Below, piece by piece: positions 10,826-20,220 of a DNA stretch of 64,000 nt. The translations under genes and the position numbers were made by a program. The stretch is from Nereocystis luetkeana (Eukaryota; Sar; Phaeophyceae; Laminariales; Laminariaceae), in assembly GCA_031213475.1 (NCBI GenBank), contig JARUPZ010000030.1, forward strand, positions 2,787,371 to 2,851,370, read 5' to 3'. Numbering within the stretch: position 1 is the first letter of the stretch; each line of letters opens with the position of its first letter. Below the pieces are notes generated by a model. It was not told the DNA's origin, ran no database searches, and saw only the letters and a list, made by a program, of their open reading frames with translations.

Positions 10826-11253
10826 TACACAGCTCATCAAGGGGGCAAAAAAACAAAACATATATATTGTAAATAAATGGTGAATGAACCAAATAGATAC
10901 ATACACTGGTAAAATGTACCAGGTGTGTGTGTGGTATACCGCGATTGAGATTGTACCGCATGCATACACGGATACACCATTCTAAAACATGACGAACACT
11001 AACTGTGGCTCATAATTAATTGTTGTTGCTGTCTTACACGGTTTTCACGATAAGAACCGGAGTAACTCCCTCGGAAACGACTTTCGCTGTCACAGGTCTA
11101 CCGTTGCACGAGAACGAAGCCTCTTGCAATAAATGGCCATAAAATAGTCCAAATCTATAGTTTGCTGTGGTCCCTGATTCAAACTATTTGGAACGCATCG
11201 AGCTCCGTTGCCAAGACGTCCTCCATCAAATGACCCCCACCTGGTCCCCTATT

Positions 11254-11400
11254 ATTGTCCGGACATTTTCATTCCATAGGCAGTCTCTGTATTCAATGGT
11301 CCGAACAATTCCAGTTTATGGACCTTCTCCTAAACTAATTGTCCGTTCAATTTTGATCAATACCCCGTCTCCTAAACCGGTTGTCTGTAGGCAGGCAATG
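11254..11400 (+). repeat. Imperfect 42-bp repeats within a small open frame
   Basis: Anchors TTGTCCGGAC, TGGTCCGAAC, TTGTCCGTTC and TTGTCTGTAG lie at about 11254, 11297, 11339 and 11381, a 42-43 bp period. In the plus frame this gives a 14-residue unit of the kind VRTIPVYGPSPKLI. The surrounding 107-codon frame (11167-11490) has no other support. Confidence 0.45.
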
Positions 11401-11865
11401 CGCACAGAGCCGTCCGAACCCCACGACATATTATATGATATTTTATGTGTGAGAAGGGAGGGATACATTCTCGGTACCAGACGAGTTTGACCGATAGGTC
11501 CAGTGACGAAGAGCAGCAACGCCAAAACAAATATTGCGCTAGGGCTGGCATTGTGAGTACCTCTGGATCGAAGCCCATCCAGGGTGCTGCAATTTTCCCT
11601 GTATTTAAGGGGCATGGGTTGCTTGGGGTCGAGCTCAGTATAACTAGAGATCGCATGTTATTTTAGCGCTCTCGTACTTGTTACGCGTCGTTGCGTTACG
11701 TCCCGCTCCAGAGACGCCACACTCCCCCAACAAATAAATAAAGAAAAACAACATCTTACGTTTTTTTCAATTATCTCACAGCAAATCCTTTTGATTTTGT
11801 AATCACCTGCACACTGTAAGCGAATACATCGCCAGTCACAGCTCAAAAACTTAGAGTAACTGTTA

Positions 11866-13413
11866 ATGGTGTGTGCATCTGTTCGTTCGCAAAATCATCT
11901 CCCTTGCAAGAAATACACACTGGATGTACTGCCTGGGGGCATGCCAGGATTTGAACGAGCTGCCTGCGCTATTGCAGGAGGCGTACATACTACTGTGACC
12001 TTACGGCTTCTACATACTGTAGATATTTGGGCGTCTACTCCATCGCACGGTAACAAATCCACGAACCGCAAAAAGTATGTGCGACCTCAGCCGGCGCCTT
12101 GTTCGTTGTGCCCTGCATCCGGCCCTGATTTGTCCTCCAGGCATTGCCCCCCACGATCGTCTGGGAACATGAAGCAGTGCTTGCATGCCTCCTGCACGAA
12201 GAGACCTAACTTCAATGCACAGGGAAGCACAACGGCTGGATACTGCAGGAAGCACGCTGAAGATGGCATGATAGACGTCATCAACAGGCGTTGTTCGCAC
12301 GAGTCCTGCCTGAGGCGACCGTGCTTCAACATTGAGGGAAGCAAGATGGCCGTGTACTGCAGGAACCACTCTGAGGAGGGGATGGTTAACGTTAGCAGCA
12401 ACAGGCATTGTTTGAATCATTCCTGTACAACGCGACCGTGCTACAACTTCGAGGGGAGGACGCCGGCGGTGTGCTGCAAGCAGCATGCTGAGAAGGGCAT
12501 GGTGGATATCATTAGTAGGCGCTGCTTACATGATTCGTGCACGAAAAAACCGAACTTCAATGTCGAGGGCAGCAAGGCCGCGTTGTACTGCAAGCAACAT
12601 GCGCGGGGCGACATGATGGACGTTTGCAGCAGGCGCTGCTTGCATGACTCTTGCAGTAAGGGGCCGAGCTACAACACCGAGGGTAGTAAGAAGGCGGCGT
12701 ACTGCAAGCAACATGCTGAAGAAGGTATGGTGGACGTTCGAAGCAGGCGTTGCGCACGTAACTCTTGCACTCGGGGGCCAAGCTACAACGTTGCGGGCAG
12801 CAAATCCGCCAGGTACTGCAAGCAACATGCTCAGGACGGTATGGTGACCATCCACAGCAGACGTTGCTCGAATGACGCTTGCACGAAGCGGCCGAGTTTT
12901 AACGTAAAGGGCAGTATTTCGGCGATGTACTGCAAGAGACATGCCGAGGAGGGCATGGTTGATGTCAACCGCAAGCTTTGTGCGCATGACTCTTGCTCTC
13001 GGTGGCCGAGCTACAATATTGAGGGCAGCAAATCGGTGGGGTACTGCAAGCAGCATGCTGCCCAGGGCATGGTAGACATTCGCAGCCAGCGCTGCTCACA
13101 TGAAGCCTGCCCTAGGTTACGAAGCTGGGGTGTACCGACCAACGGCGCGCCCACCGTGTGCTCGCACCACAAGAGCGATGTCGTGGGCGGCAATATCATC
13201 AACTTCAAAGCCAGGTGCATGGTGTTAGGTTGCAAGAAAGTATCGCGGTGGGGTCTATCCGGGGAGCAGCCTACCCACTGCACCGAGCACGGCCCACTCA
13301 GAACCGGGTTTATGTGCACTGTGCGAACGGCTCGTAATGCGTTCGGTACGAACTCGTCTTACCATGCTATATCCAGCCCCTCGTTCGTTGTGAAAACGGA
13401 GTGCTTGTTTTGA
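11866..13413 (+). CDS. EsV-1-7 domain repeat protein (Cys/His-rich, brown-algal type)
   Basis: This is a 515-codon uninterrupted frame. From residue 104 it contains eight tandem units with spacing C-X4-C-X16-C-X2-H-X12, for example CLHASC...YCRKH...GMIDV. The spacing and the P-x-(F/Y)-N and G-M-V-D-V signatures are those of the EsV-1-7 domain, known in Ectocarpus virus EsV-1 and in brown-algal IMM, which controls basal cell fate. Two more C-terminal units (from about residues 417 and 454) keep the Cys and His ligands but change the spacing and carry R-S-W-G or S-R-W-G. The units probably bind metal; the biochemical function of the family is not established. No signal peptide or membrane segment is visible. 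Residues 1-101 lack repeats, and Met102 (12169) directly before the first unit is a plausible alternative start. Introns cannot be excluded at either end. Confidence 0.85.
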   Translation: MVCASVRSQNHLPCKKYTLDVLPGGMPGFERAACAIAGGVHTTVTLRLLHTVDIWASTPSHGNKSTNRKKYVRPQPAPCSLCPASGPDLSSRHCPPRSSGNMKQCLHASCTKRPNFNAQGSTTAGYCRKHAEDGMIDVINRRCSHESCLRRPCFNIEGSKMAVYCRNHSEEGMVNVSSNRHCLNHSCTTRPCYNFEGRTPAVCCKQHAEKGMVDIISRRCLHDSCTKKPNFNVEGSKAALYCKQHARGDMMDVCSRRCLHDSCSKGPSYNTEGSKKAAYCKQHAEEGMVDVRSRRCARNSCTRGPSYNVAGSKSARYCKQHAQDGMVTIHSRRCSNDACTKRPSFNVKGSISAMYCKRHAEEGMVDVNRKLCAHDSCSRWPSYNIEGSKSVGYCKQHAAQGMVDIRSQRCSHEACPRLRSWGVPTNGAPTVCSHHKSDVVGGNIINFKARCMVLGCKKVSRWGLSGEQPTHCTEHGPLRTGFMCTVRTARNAFGTNSSYHAISSPSFVVKTECLF

Positions 13414-13415
13414 AT

Positions 13416-14760
13416 TGTTCAGAGGTGAACAGGCCAAGTGTTGCTTTGGGAATTTTGAAATACCAGTTGGGCGTCCACAGCGCAAACAAACGTGTATTTC
13501 ACACCTTGTCCTCTCCAGCAAGTGATAATTCCGAACGCGTTTCTTGATGTTGTTGTTCCCGCGGATGAAGCTAGTTGTATCGCTGTTGGAGACCATCAAA
13601 ACCAACACCGTTGACAGACAACCAAAGTCGACTATATACCGCGTTAACCTAGAGCGGGCGAGGGACTGTGTAGCGCATAGACCATATTCCGTGTATACTA
13701 TGTATTCGTGATGGGCGCTTTGTTTGGAGTGGAGCACGAGCTATGCCGAACATGGAGAGGGGCTTTCCGTGGCGGCAGCGGCGCGACTATTTTGCACGGA
13801 TTATGAGCGATACCTGGTATAAAGGATGGTTTCCTCACAGAAAACGTGTTCTGTGAGCGGTGTATGCTATAGTCTACTACGTGTTCTGCAAGCGGTATAT
13901 GCTATAGTCTACTGCTTAAGTGTGCGGTGCGATGACTGGCTGCTGACCGTCATTCTCCGTGTCGATTGCCATTTTTTGACGGGGCTGTCTGAAATACGCT
14001 TGGGATGGCGGCCCCGTCTGTGTCTTGGTAGATTTTCAACGGAGGGGTTGGGAGGCGGTGGGACCCATCAATGTACACTCGGATTGCGTTGGCCCAATTG
14101 TTTTTCTAAAATCAAGAATACGTTTTCTGGTTGTGGTGCTCGAGGCTTCAGCCACAGTACACCATGTTCACGTGGTATCAGGGATCGTTGTGCGTCCTCC
14201 CGAAATGACGTGGTCGCAGATTATGACGGTGGAGCTGATTGGCACTAAGGCTGGTGCGTTGGTAAAAAAATGAAGAATCAACGTATTTATTTACTAAAAA
14301 ACAGACTTACTTGTTGGAGTCTATGCCGATGCTGTGATGATATGTGAGGGTTGCCAGCTTATGGGCTGTCCTCTAGGCCACACCGTCAGAGCTACTGGAG
14401 TTTCGTCCTGTTTCGTACAGTCTAGACCTCCTGGGCTGTCTTCCTGGAAGAAACTACTAGTGAGTTCGCCGCATTATTCCAGAGGTCAGGTTTGGACTGG
14501 GACCCGAAACAACCTGTGTTCTCATTGCACCGTGTATGTCCTAGATCTACTTGTATAGTGAACTGCTATCGATAGGCTGCATGCACCCTTAACACAGCAA
14601 TTGTTCTGCTCGTTTCGTTGCTGTTTCTACTGCTAGCCGTGATTACTCGTTCTGACCTTTGACTACTCAACCTACCTTTAAAGCTTCTCTTCGATGACAG
14701 TACATACCAGTTCACTGATCATGGTTAGCGATAACCCGTCCTTGATGGAATTGATAGGAA
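13416..14760. other. No recognised gene downstream of the EsV-1-7 gene
   Basis: Several short frames exist (for example 14025-14273 plus and 13255-13737 minus) without recognisable motifs. The longer minus frame overlaps the EsV-1-7 gene and is probably a shadow. The region may hold the 3' UTR. Confidence 0.4.
13844..13915 (+). repeat. Tandem duplication of about 36 bp
   Basis: CGTGTTCTG followed by AGCGGT and TATGCTATAGTCTACT occurs twice in direct succession with few differences. Confidence 0.7.
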
Positions 14761-14762
14761 CT

Positions 14763-14945
14763 TGGCTAAGGTGTCGATCGTATGTCACGACAACCAGCAC
14801 TTACTTGCTGCAAGCGACAGAAACACGACCAAGGTGCCTTTCATGCCCAAACAAAGATCAGCATATATTGTAAGCGAAAGACACGTGACCAAAGTGCCGA
14901 TCATCGTCAACCATCACCAGTACTTGCTGCAACCAGCACTTATAT
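14763..14945 (+). repeat. Three degenerate 62-bp repeats in an open frame
   Basis: Anchors GGCTAAGGTGTCGATC, CGACCAAGGTGCCTTTC and TGACCAAAGTGCCGATC lie at about 14763, 14827 and 14887. In one plus frame they encode related segments of about 20 residues: AKVSIVCHDNQHLL, TKVPFMPKQRSAYI and TKVPIIVNHHQYLL. This may be a remnant of a repeat protein exon; no family was recognised. Confidence 0.45.
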
Positions 14946-14999
14946 ACCAATCCATTGATAATTCAATGGCTATTAGTTACCAGTGCTTGCGGGCGACAA

Positions 15000-15262
15000 A
15001 CAGTGCGCGTTTCCTCTGGCTAAGAGCTTCTTCGTGTTATCGCCGGAGACCTCGAAGTTGATAAAGCGTTTGATATCGCGGCCCTCGATCAAGAACCGGT
15101 ACCATTTTTGTTTGAAACACGTGAGGCCCAGGTCCGCACGCTGCCCCTCCGCCGGTATGCTTAGAAGGCTCACGTTTCCCTCCCTGATGAGCTCGCCAAT
15201 GTAGAAATACCTCAACGCCACGTGTTTAGGACGCGAGCTGTATATCGGGTTTTCGTCTACTT
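15000..15262 (-). pseudogene. Second Copia element: C-terminal RNase H fragment
   Basis: The minus strand reads VDENPIYSSRPKHVALRYFY, then IGELIREGNVSLLSIPAEGQ and RADLGL. This matches the end of Copia pol, where 'S-R-x-K-H-(V/I)-x-x-R-Y-(H/F)-F' is followed by 'R-E-x...I-P...Q-x-A-D'. It then continues out of the conserved domain to a stop. Upstream (higher coordinates) it is cut off by plus-strand sequence of another element at 15340-15850, so only the last part of RNase H is left. It differs from the copy at 1180-2335 and is a separate insertion. Confidence 0.6.
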
Positions 15263-15347
15263 AAAGTGTCACCCTGTGACCGTTAAGCGTCGTTACCTCG
15301 ACTCCTCCAACGACATGCCTGGCGTGGACGCGCCCTGCTGAGTTTCG

Positions 15348-15850
15348 GTGGTTCACTGCAGGCCGCGCGCAAACCCCCACGACAGCTCTGGCTTCCCGCG
15401 GCTTCTGCCCGCTGGGATGAAACCGTACTTGTTCAAGCGCCTTCCTTACTACGTCACCAAGAACGACGTTACCGTGCCTATCGAACGTCTAGAGGTCGAT
15501 CTAATCACCAGTCATCGGTCGGTACGCGGTCAGGGCGGCGTCGTCGCCGTCCTCTACGAATCCCGCCGGCAAGGCCCTCTCCAACCTTCATGGGAGTGGG
15601 AGATGGGCCTCCAGCACTTCCCACAGCACGCCCGTTCGTTACTGATTGGGCACGCCACTCTACCCCCGACAGGAGTATTAGTTGTACGGTCGCCTGTGCG
15701 TCGGTGCTGCCCAGCGAGAACTCTCACGAAATCAGGGCGCCTGTTTGTTTACTCCAGGCTACCGCCTCTTCATACACCAATATTGGACCAGTCGTTTTGA
15801 GCAGTACCACCCCTTTCGTCGACGCCCACTTAAACACGGTTACACGGGTC
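15348..15850 (+). pseudogene. LTR-retrotransposon pol C-terminus with chromodomain-like segment
   Basis: The plus strand reads LPYYVTKNDVTVPIERLEVD followed by LITSHRSVRGQGGVVAVLYE and PSWEWEMGLQHF. The order (helix entry, E-V-D-x-I...H-R, R-G-x-G-x-V-x-x-L-Y-E, then S-W-E...L) is like a chromodomain fused to the end of a Ty3/Gypsy integrase. After a frameshift, VGAAQRELSRNQG and FTPGYRLFIHQ continue the same protein. Chromodomains of this kind target integration to chromatin. No catalytic integrase residues are included, and frameshifts show it is not functional. The family assignment is by pattern only. Confidence 0.4.
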
Positions 15851-15859
15851 GCGCGTAGC

Positions 15860-16165
15860 ACGCATAAAACAGTAAGAACACAGACGGGCGACCACGAAGA
15901 AAGACGCGGCAAGCCTTAGGGGGCATACTTCCTCTGTCCCATAAGTCTGGGTACCTATGTTGGTAGAGACCGTTAACGGTCTCGGAAGTCTTCGGCGATA
16001 ACGTTTTCGAAATCTTGAGAGCGTTTTTTGGGTTGATAGACATTTTTTTTTTCCTGCGCACTACCCTGCATGGGTTAGCGGCTAACAAAAAAGTAGTCAG
16101 GCCGAAAATGTCCGTATTTGACGCCTTTGCAGAGGGGGGGGGGATGGGGGCACTATGAAAAATAA
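15860..16165. other. No gene seen
   Basis: A/T-rich spacer with no supported feature. A G-run lies at 16133-16150 just before the family A element. Confidence 0.4.
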
Positions 16166-16168
16166 AGC

Positions 16169-16277
16169 TATTACGGGGGGCCATAGTTAACAGGACCAAA
16201 TATTGTTAGTAACAATGGTTAAACATATAGTTTTTTATGTATACCATAGGTCCTGTTAACTATGGCCCCCCGTAATA
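16169..16277 (+). mobile_element. Family A MITE, copy A3, with TA target duplication
   Basis: Complete element of 105 bp. TA precedes TTACGGGGGGCCATAGTTAA at 16171, and the complementary end GGCCCCCCGTAA finishes at 16275 followed by TA. The interior carries AAATATTGTTAGTAA and TATGTATACCATAGG. Confidence 0.9.
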
Positions 16278-16295
16278 GAAACCCCCAAGAATTAT

Positions 16296-16310
16296 CCCTA
16301 ACCCTAAACC
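16296..16310 (-). repeat. Short telomere-like motif
   Basis: CCCTAACCCTAAACC is about two and a half units of the TTAGGG/TTTAGGG type, read on the minus strand. It is too short to be a telomere. Confidence 0.4.
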
Positions 16311-16324
16311 TAGACCTCGCTACT

Positions 16325-16635
16325 CAACGACCCATGTCGCGTTCCCCCATACTAAAACCAGTATAATAGTGACATCACACTAAAAACAAGACACTTGGGG
16401 GTTCCACACTAAAACCAATACTCTTGGTGGGCCCACACTAACACCAAGACACTTGCGGGGCAAACCAAACACCATTAGGGCCCTATCCCAACCCCCACGT
16501 ATCCATGTCGCTTCCCACTATACTAAAACCAGTATAATATTGACCCCACACTGAAACAAATGGAATTGGGGGTCCCACACTAAAACCAAGACACTTTGGG
16601 GACCACACTAAAACCAAGACACTTGCGGGGTATAA
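16325..16635 (+). repeat. Minisatellite, about 28-bp unit with higher-order period
   Basis: The unit CCACACTAAAACCAAGACAC followed by TTGGGGGTC recurs at least six times with variants. A larger pattern, CCATGTCGC...ATACTAAAACCAGTATAATA, occurs at about 16332 and 16504, indicating a higher-order repeat of about 172-174 bp. Confidence 0.8.
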
Positions 16636-16639
16636 AAAA

Positions 16640-17245
16640 AATGTTCTTCCTCGTCATCACTCGGACCCGATGCCATCCAGGCCCAAGCCTTGTCGAAGGC
16701 CTCCTTATCGTAGTTTACCACCTTCTCCAACGTCCCCGCCCTCTGCCCCTTGCTCTCCAAGTGTCTTGGTTTCAGTTTGGGGTAGGTTTGGGATGGTAAT
16801 CACGAATTATCAGAAGAATTCTCATAAAAAATCTCCAAAAAGTTCTCAAAAATATTCTTAAAAAGGGCCAAAATGGGCATATTTTGACTTCATTTTATTA
16901 TGGACAACTAACGTTTTTTTTATTTATTTTTTTTGCATCAGCTCCGTTGGCGATTCCTCTTTCCAACGAACCCAACAATAGGATGATCGGAATAGTGTGC
17001 ATAAAAAGAAAAATTAAAAGTCCATAGGTACCCAGACTTATGAAACAGAGGAAGTATATTCTTTCTTCAGAGTAACGCTCCAGGTTTCGACAGTCAGCCG
17101 GCAAGGACTAGTGTCAGTCGTCAATACTGGGCACCGGAATTACGATATTTTTGCGGGGGCGAGAGATGTGTGGTATATATAGTCCGGACTCAGCAAATGT
17201 TCATGGTGTCCGGCATACAATCACGGTAGATGGCATGAAGAAACT
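16640..17245. other. No gene seen
   Basis: Short frames only. An A-rich repeat of AAAA(G/A)TTCTCA(A/T)AAA type occurs at 16815-16862. Confidence 0.4.
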
Positions 17246-17247
17246 AT

Positions 17248-17512
17248 TCGAAGGGCCTCAGGCTCGGACGGGTACCAGTCGAGGACAATCGAGAGGAGCT
17301 CGCGCAGCTCAGAGGAAAACACACAAATGTATATTTATTTTATACAATGATATATGCTTCCACGATATCGTACCAACACGTAAAGCGGGAAAACACGTTT
17401 TCCGTCAGTCATCCCGACGGACCCTCTTCGCCGCATAATAAAAGCCATCATCCATATATAACTCTTCAGTAGTCTACGATAAATCCATGTCGATCTCCCG
17501 TCACAACAACCC
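17248..17512 (+). repeat. Coding-like duplicated segment P, copy 1 (uninterrupted)
   Basis: It shares a plus-strand frame with copy 2. Translation runs NYSKGLRLGRVPVEDNREEL, then FYTMIYASTISYQHVKRE and a Ser/Pro/His-rich stretch containing DGPSSPHNK. DNA identity with copy 2 is high across the whole segment except the 241-bp element found only in copy 2. No protein family was recognised. Conservation in one frame suggests an exon or a transposon-borne ORF. Confidence 0.5.
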
Positions 17513-17744
17513 GTAGTTATCCTGATCGGAATCGTCAAGGTATAGGGTCACGTCTCTCACGCAGTAACTCCGAAACAAACGTACTGAAATATAGCCCCAT
17601 TACTGTTGCAAGCATATCCATCATCCATCAGCGATTCACCAGAAAATCCCCCAGAAACGTGCATCACAAATCCACAGAAACGTCCAGCCCCCACGCATAA
17701 AACTATATCACAAAATCCCCCAGAAACTCCAATCCTCCTTCAGG

Positions 17745-18175
17745 AAACTATATAACAAAGCCCACTGCTATGAGCCGGGCCCGTACCCCCGGGAACATAA
17801 CAGCCTTGCCGTTCCACGCGGCCCAAGCTTCTTCGCCGGCCACGATGTGGCGCACCAGGACGAGTCTCTCGGAATACAGCCTGTCCAGGATCCCCATCAG
17901 CTGCACAGTCTTCCATATTTCCACCCCCAAAACCCGCTCCCCGAGGCGCGAAATGACCCGCAGCCACCTCCTCGCCGGTAGTTCGTATCAAATCGCCATA
18001 CCCACCGCCACAAAACATATATTTCAAGAATGTCCAACCCGCACTGGGCTGGCCGATATCTGCCCTAGCCAGAGATTTCCACAATAATACGCTAGCGTAT
18101 TGGAAGGGGCTCCGGCTAGGACGAGTGTCAGTCGAGGACAATCGAGAGGAGCTCACGCAGGTCACAGGAAAACAC
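17745..18175. other. Coding-like stretch of uncertain strand, upstream of P copy 2
   Basis: On the plus strand, 17968-18180 reads openly into P copy 2 as PQNIYFKNVQPALGWPISAL, then ARDFHNNTLAYWKGLRLGRV, with a stop just upstream (near 17955). On the minus strand, 17930-17748 reads EIWKTVQLMGILDRLYSERL and GEEAWAAWNGKAVMFPGV, also protein-like. The two cannot both belong to one exon. A pseudogene or a transposon fragment is possible; no family was recognised. Confidence 0.3.
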
Positions 18176-18612
18176 CCAGATAGCCATCCCACGGTAGGGG
18201 TGCACCAGAAGTTCCTGAACCCCTCACATTAGTAGCTCAATATATCACCCGACACAATACTTGGAAGACATTTGTTCACGCTACCCGACCGGCACTTCTA
18301 TGTGCTAGTCCTAAAACGAATATACGAGTAAAAGCTTTATCCTAACTGCTAGTCCCTCACTTAGGGAACTCAATCGGTCAGAAGCTTTTGGCCAAAAGAG
18401 TGCAACCCCTACCGTGTGGTGACTCCAGATGGATATTCATTTCGTACAGTGATGTATGCTTCCACGATATCGTACCAACACGCAAAGCGGGAAGACATAA
18501 TTCCCGCCATCTATTCTGACGGAACCTCTTCGCCACATCATAAAGCCATCATCCATACACAACGTCTCAGTAGTCTACGAGAGATCCATGTCGAGATCTC
18601 CGATCACAACCA
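18100..18612 (+). pseudogene. Coding-like duplicated segment P, copy 2 (interrupted by a family B MITE)
   Basis: The plus frame YWKGLRLGRVSVEDNREELT runs to about 18180. It resumes after the insertion as YSFRTVMYASTISYQHAKRE, then IIHTQRLSSLREIHVEISDH to a stop near 18615. It aligns with copy 1 at 17248-17512 on both sides of the insertion. The insertion introduces stops, so this copy cannot encode the full segment. Confidence 0.5.
18176..18432 (+). mobile_element. Family B MITE, copy B1, with 8-bp target duplication
   Basis: The element (18184-18424, 241 bp) has inverted ends around CACGGTAGGGGTGCAC and GTGCAACCCCTACCGTG. Direct repeats CCAGATAG (18176-18183) and CCAGATGG (18425-18432) flank it, 7 of 8 matching. 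The paralogous segment at 17248-17512 is unoccupied at the same point (ACACAAATG), which confirms the insertion. An 8-bp duplication is typical of hAT elements. Confidence 0.8.
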
Positions 18613-18636
18613 ATAAAAACCGTTGATGTGAACTAC

Positions 18637-18744
18637 TATTACGGGGGGCCATAGTTACCAGGACCAAATATTGTTAGTAAAAATGGTTAAATATATAGGT
18701 TTTATGTACACCATAGGTCCTGTTAACTAGGGTCCCCCGTAATA
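18637..18744 (+). mobile_element. Family A MITE, copy A4, with TA target duplication
   Basis: TA, then TTACGGGGGGCCATAGTTAC at 18639; it ends GGGTCCCCCGTAA at 18742, then TA. The interior has AAATATTGTTAGTAAAAATG. 104 bp. Confidence 0.9.
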
Positions 18745-18749
18745 AATTG

Positions 18750-19405
18750 AAGGAGCCAATTTCAAGAACGGCGAACATGGATATGTTTCTCTCGGTCTAG
18801 TTTATTTGCTGCCTTCCGTTAAAATAGGCACCACGTCGCGACTATATACTCATGGTCGGTATACGTTTTCATGGCAGTTTCCGGCATATCTGTCCCCAGC
18901 CTCTCCCCCTCACATTTTCCTTCGGGAAAGGCAGGCCAATCATGCCGTACTCCCCGTTTACCGCACAACATTGCTTCTGTCTTTCCTTCGAGCGTTGTGG
19001 TGGGGCAGTTGCCTTGTTTTCTTTTTTTCGTATATATATATATTCGTTCGCTGTTCAGCATACTACGTGACACTGCACGCCTCCGGCTTCCTCCCTTGGG
19101 TAGGGACGTGTTTATTGTTTTCAAGTAAATATTGCGTGTATATTGTTTCGTCCACCCTGCTTCGGCTGTATGTAGCACGAACGATGGTTCGGCTCATTGT
19201 TTCGGGTTCCTCGGCCGCGGTCTTGTCTGGGCGTGCTGCGAGTCGTTCTCGAAACTGTCGGGCTACCTCGACTATCGAGTGCCTTCCCCCCTCCCCACTT
19301 GCTCCGTTTTTCCGTTGCCAGTGTGTTTGTTTTTGTGACGCTTTGCACCGTTCAGCCAGACAGACGCTCGCCCTGTTGGCGCTGGGTCGGACTTCGTCCG
19401 GTCGG
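18750..19405. other. 5' flank or leader of the DIRS-like element
   Basis: A long plus frame begins at 18806 but its composition and lack of motifs do not support a gene. The segment may be the untranslated 5' part of the retrotransposon that follows. Terminal repeats of the element were not recognised. Confidence 0.3.
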
Positions 19406-19410
19406 TCGAC

Positions 19411-20220
19411 ATGGTCCAGTGGCTGGAGCAGGCGCAAAGCCAATTCAGTGTTGCTCGAGACGAGATGCAAGCAGCCTTGTGAAGAACCGACATTTCCATC
19501 GCGGGCGTCCAGGATTCGGTGTCAACCTGCGCGGCACAGTGCGCCCATCTGGACATCGTTGTTCAACAGCTCGTGGCGAACTAGACCGCTCAGGCAGAAG
19601 CTTCTCGAGACAGCCGAGACGTTCGGGAACGGCAGATGCAATAGTCGACGAAGCTGCCCTCTGGAAAAGGTCGGACCGACAACGGCATTGGATCCTACGG
19701 GGCCGTATCCCCCATCTGCTCAGCGATTCTTCGCTCGACATCCAAGCCTTCGTGGGGTAGTCGGTCAACGCTACGGCAAGTGTTGCTTCTCAACTCCTCT
19801 CCGTTTACGACTTCGACGGACGGATCCCCCGAGGCGTGTAGTATGGTCGCCGATCACCTCGAGCTCGTGCCGTCGGCGCTTATCGGGGTGCTGTCCGTCG
19901 GGCTGTCGCAGTCAAACGACGCCGATCGTTCGTGCATGTGGCGGCTGTCTCCTCTCAGCGCAGCTCTCACGGCGGCGTCCGCCGACTTGCGGACTCATAC
20001 TCTGAGCACCTATACCAGCTTGTCGAGCGGAAGGGCGAGGAGAGTGATGTGCGAGGTGGTCGTTCACGACCCTCGGCTACAAGTGAACGAGATTGTGCGC
20101 TTCGTGCTGAGCAACCAACCACCTGTTGCACCTCCTGCCCTGGACACGGTGTTCGCAAAGCCCTCAGTCCCGGCTCCCGGCCGGACGCCCACCTTCTGCC
20201 GGGGCGGGGGCGACCCCTGA
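19411..20220 (+). pseudogene. DIRS-like gag-like frame
   Basis: Starting at an ATG at 19411 (MVQWLEQAQSQFSVARDEMQ), one frame runs to 20220 interrupted by only three stops (TGA near 19480, TAG near 19582 and 19642). The first 60 residues look like a coiled coil (ISIAGVQDSVSTCAAQ, then LDIVVQQLVAN). The later part includes VVHDPRLQVNEIVRFVLSNQ and a Pro/Gly-rich tail. Position upstream of RT and the coiled-coil character suggest the structural protein. The sequence from 20220 to 20900 is very G-rich and frame-broken. Confidence 0.45.

Noticed and set aside
15724-15912. Minus-strand RNase H-like piece (VVLLKTTGPILVYEEAVAW)
   Set aside because: The plus strand here continues the chromodomain-type pol C-terminus (VGAAQRELSRNQG), which explains the region better.
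18806-20005. 399-codon plus frame
   Set aside because: No domain, Arg/Ser-rich GC-driven composition, and it overlaps the better-supported gag-like frame starting at 19411 in another phase.
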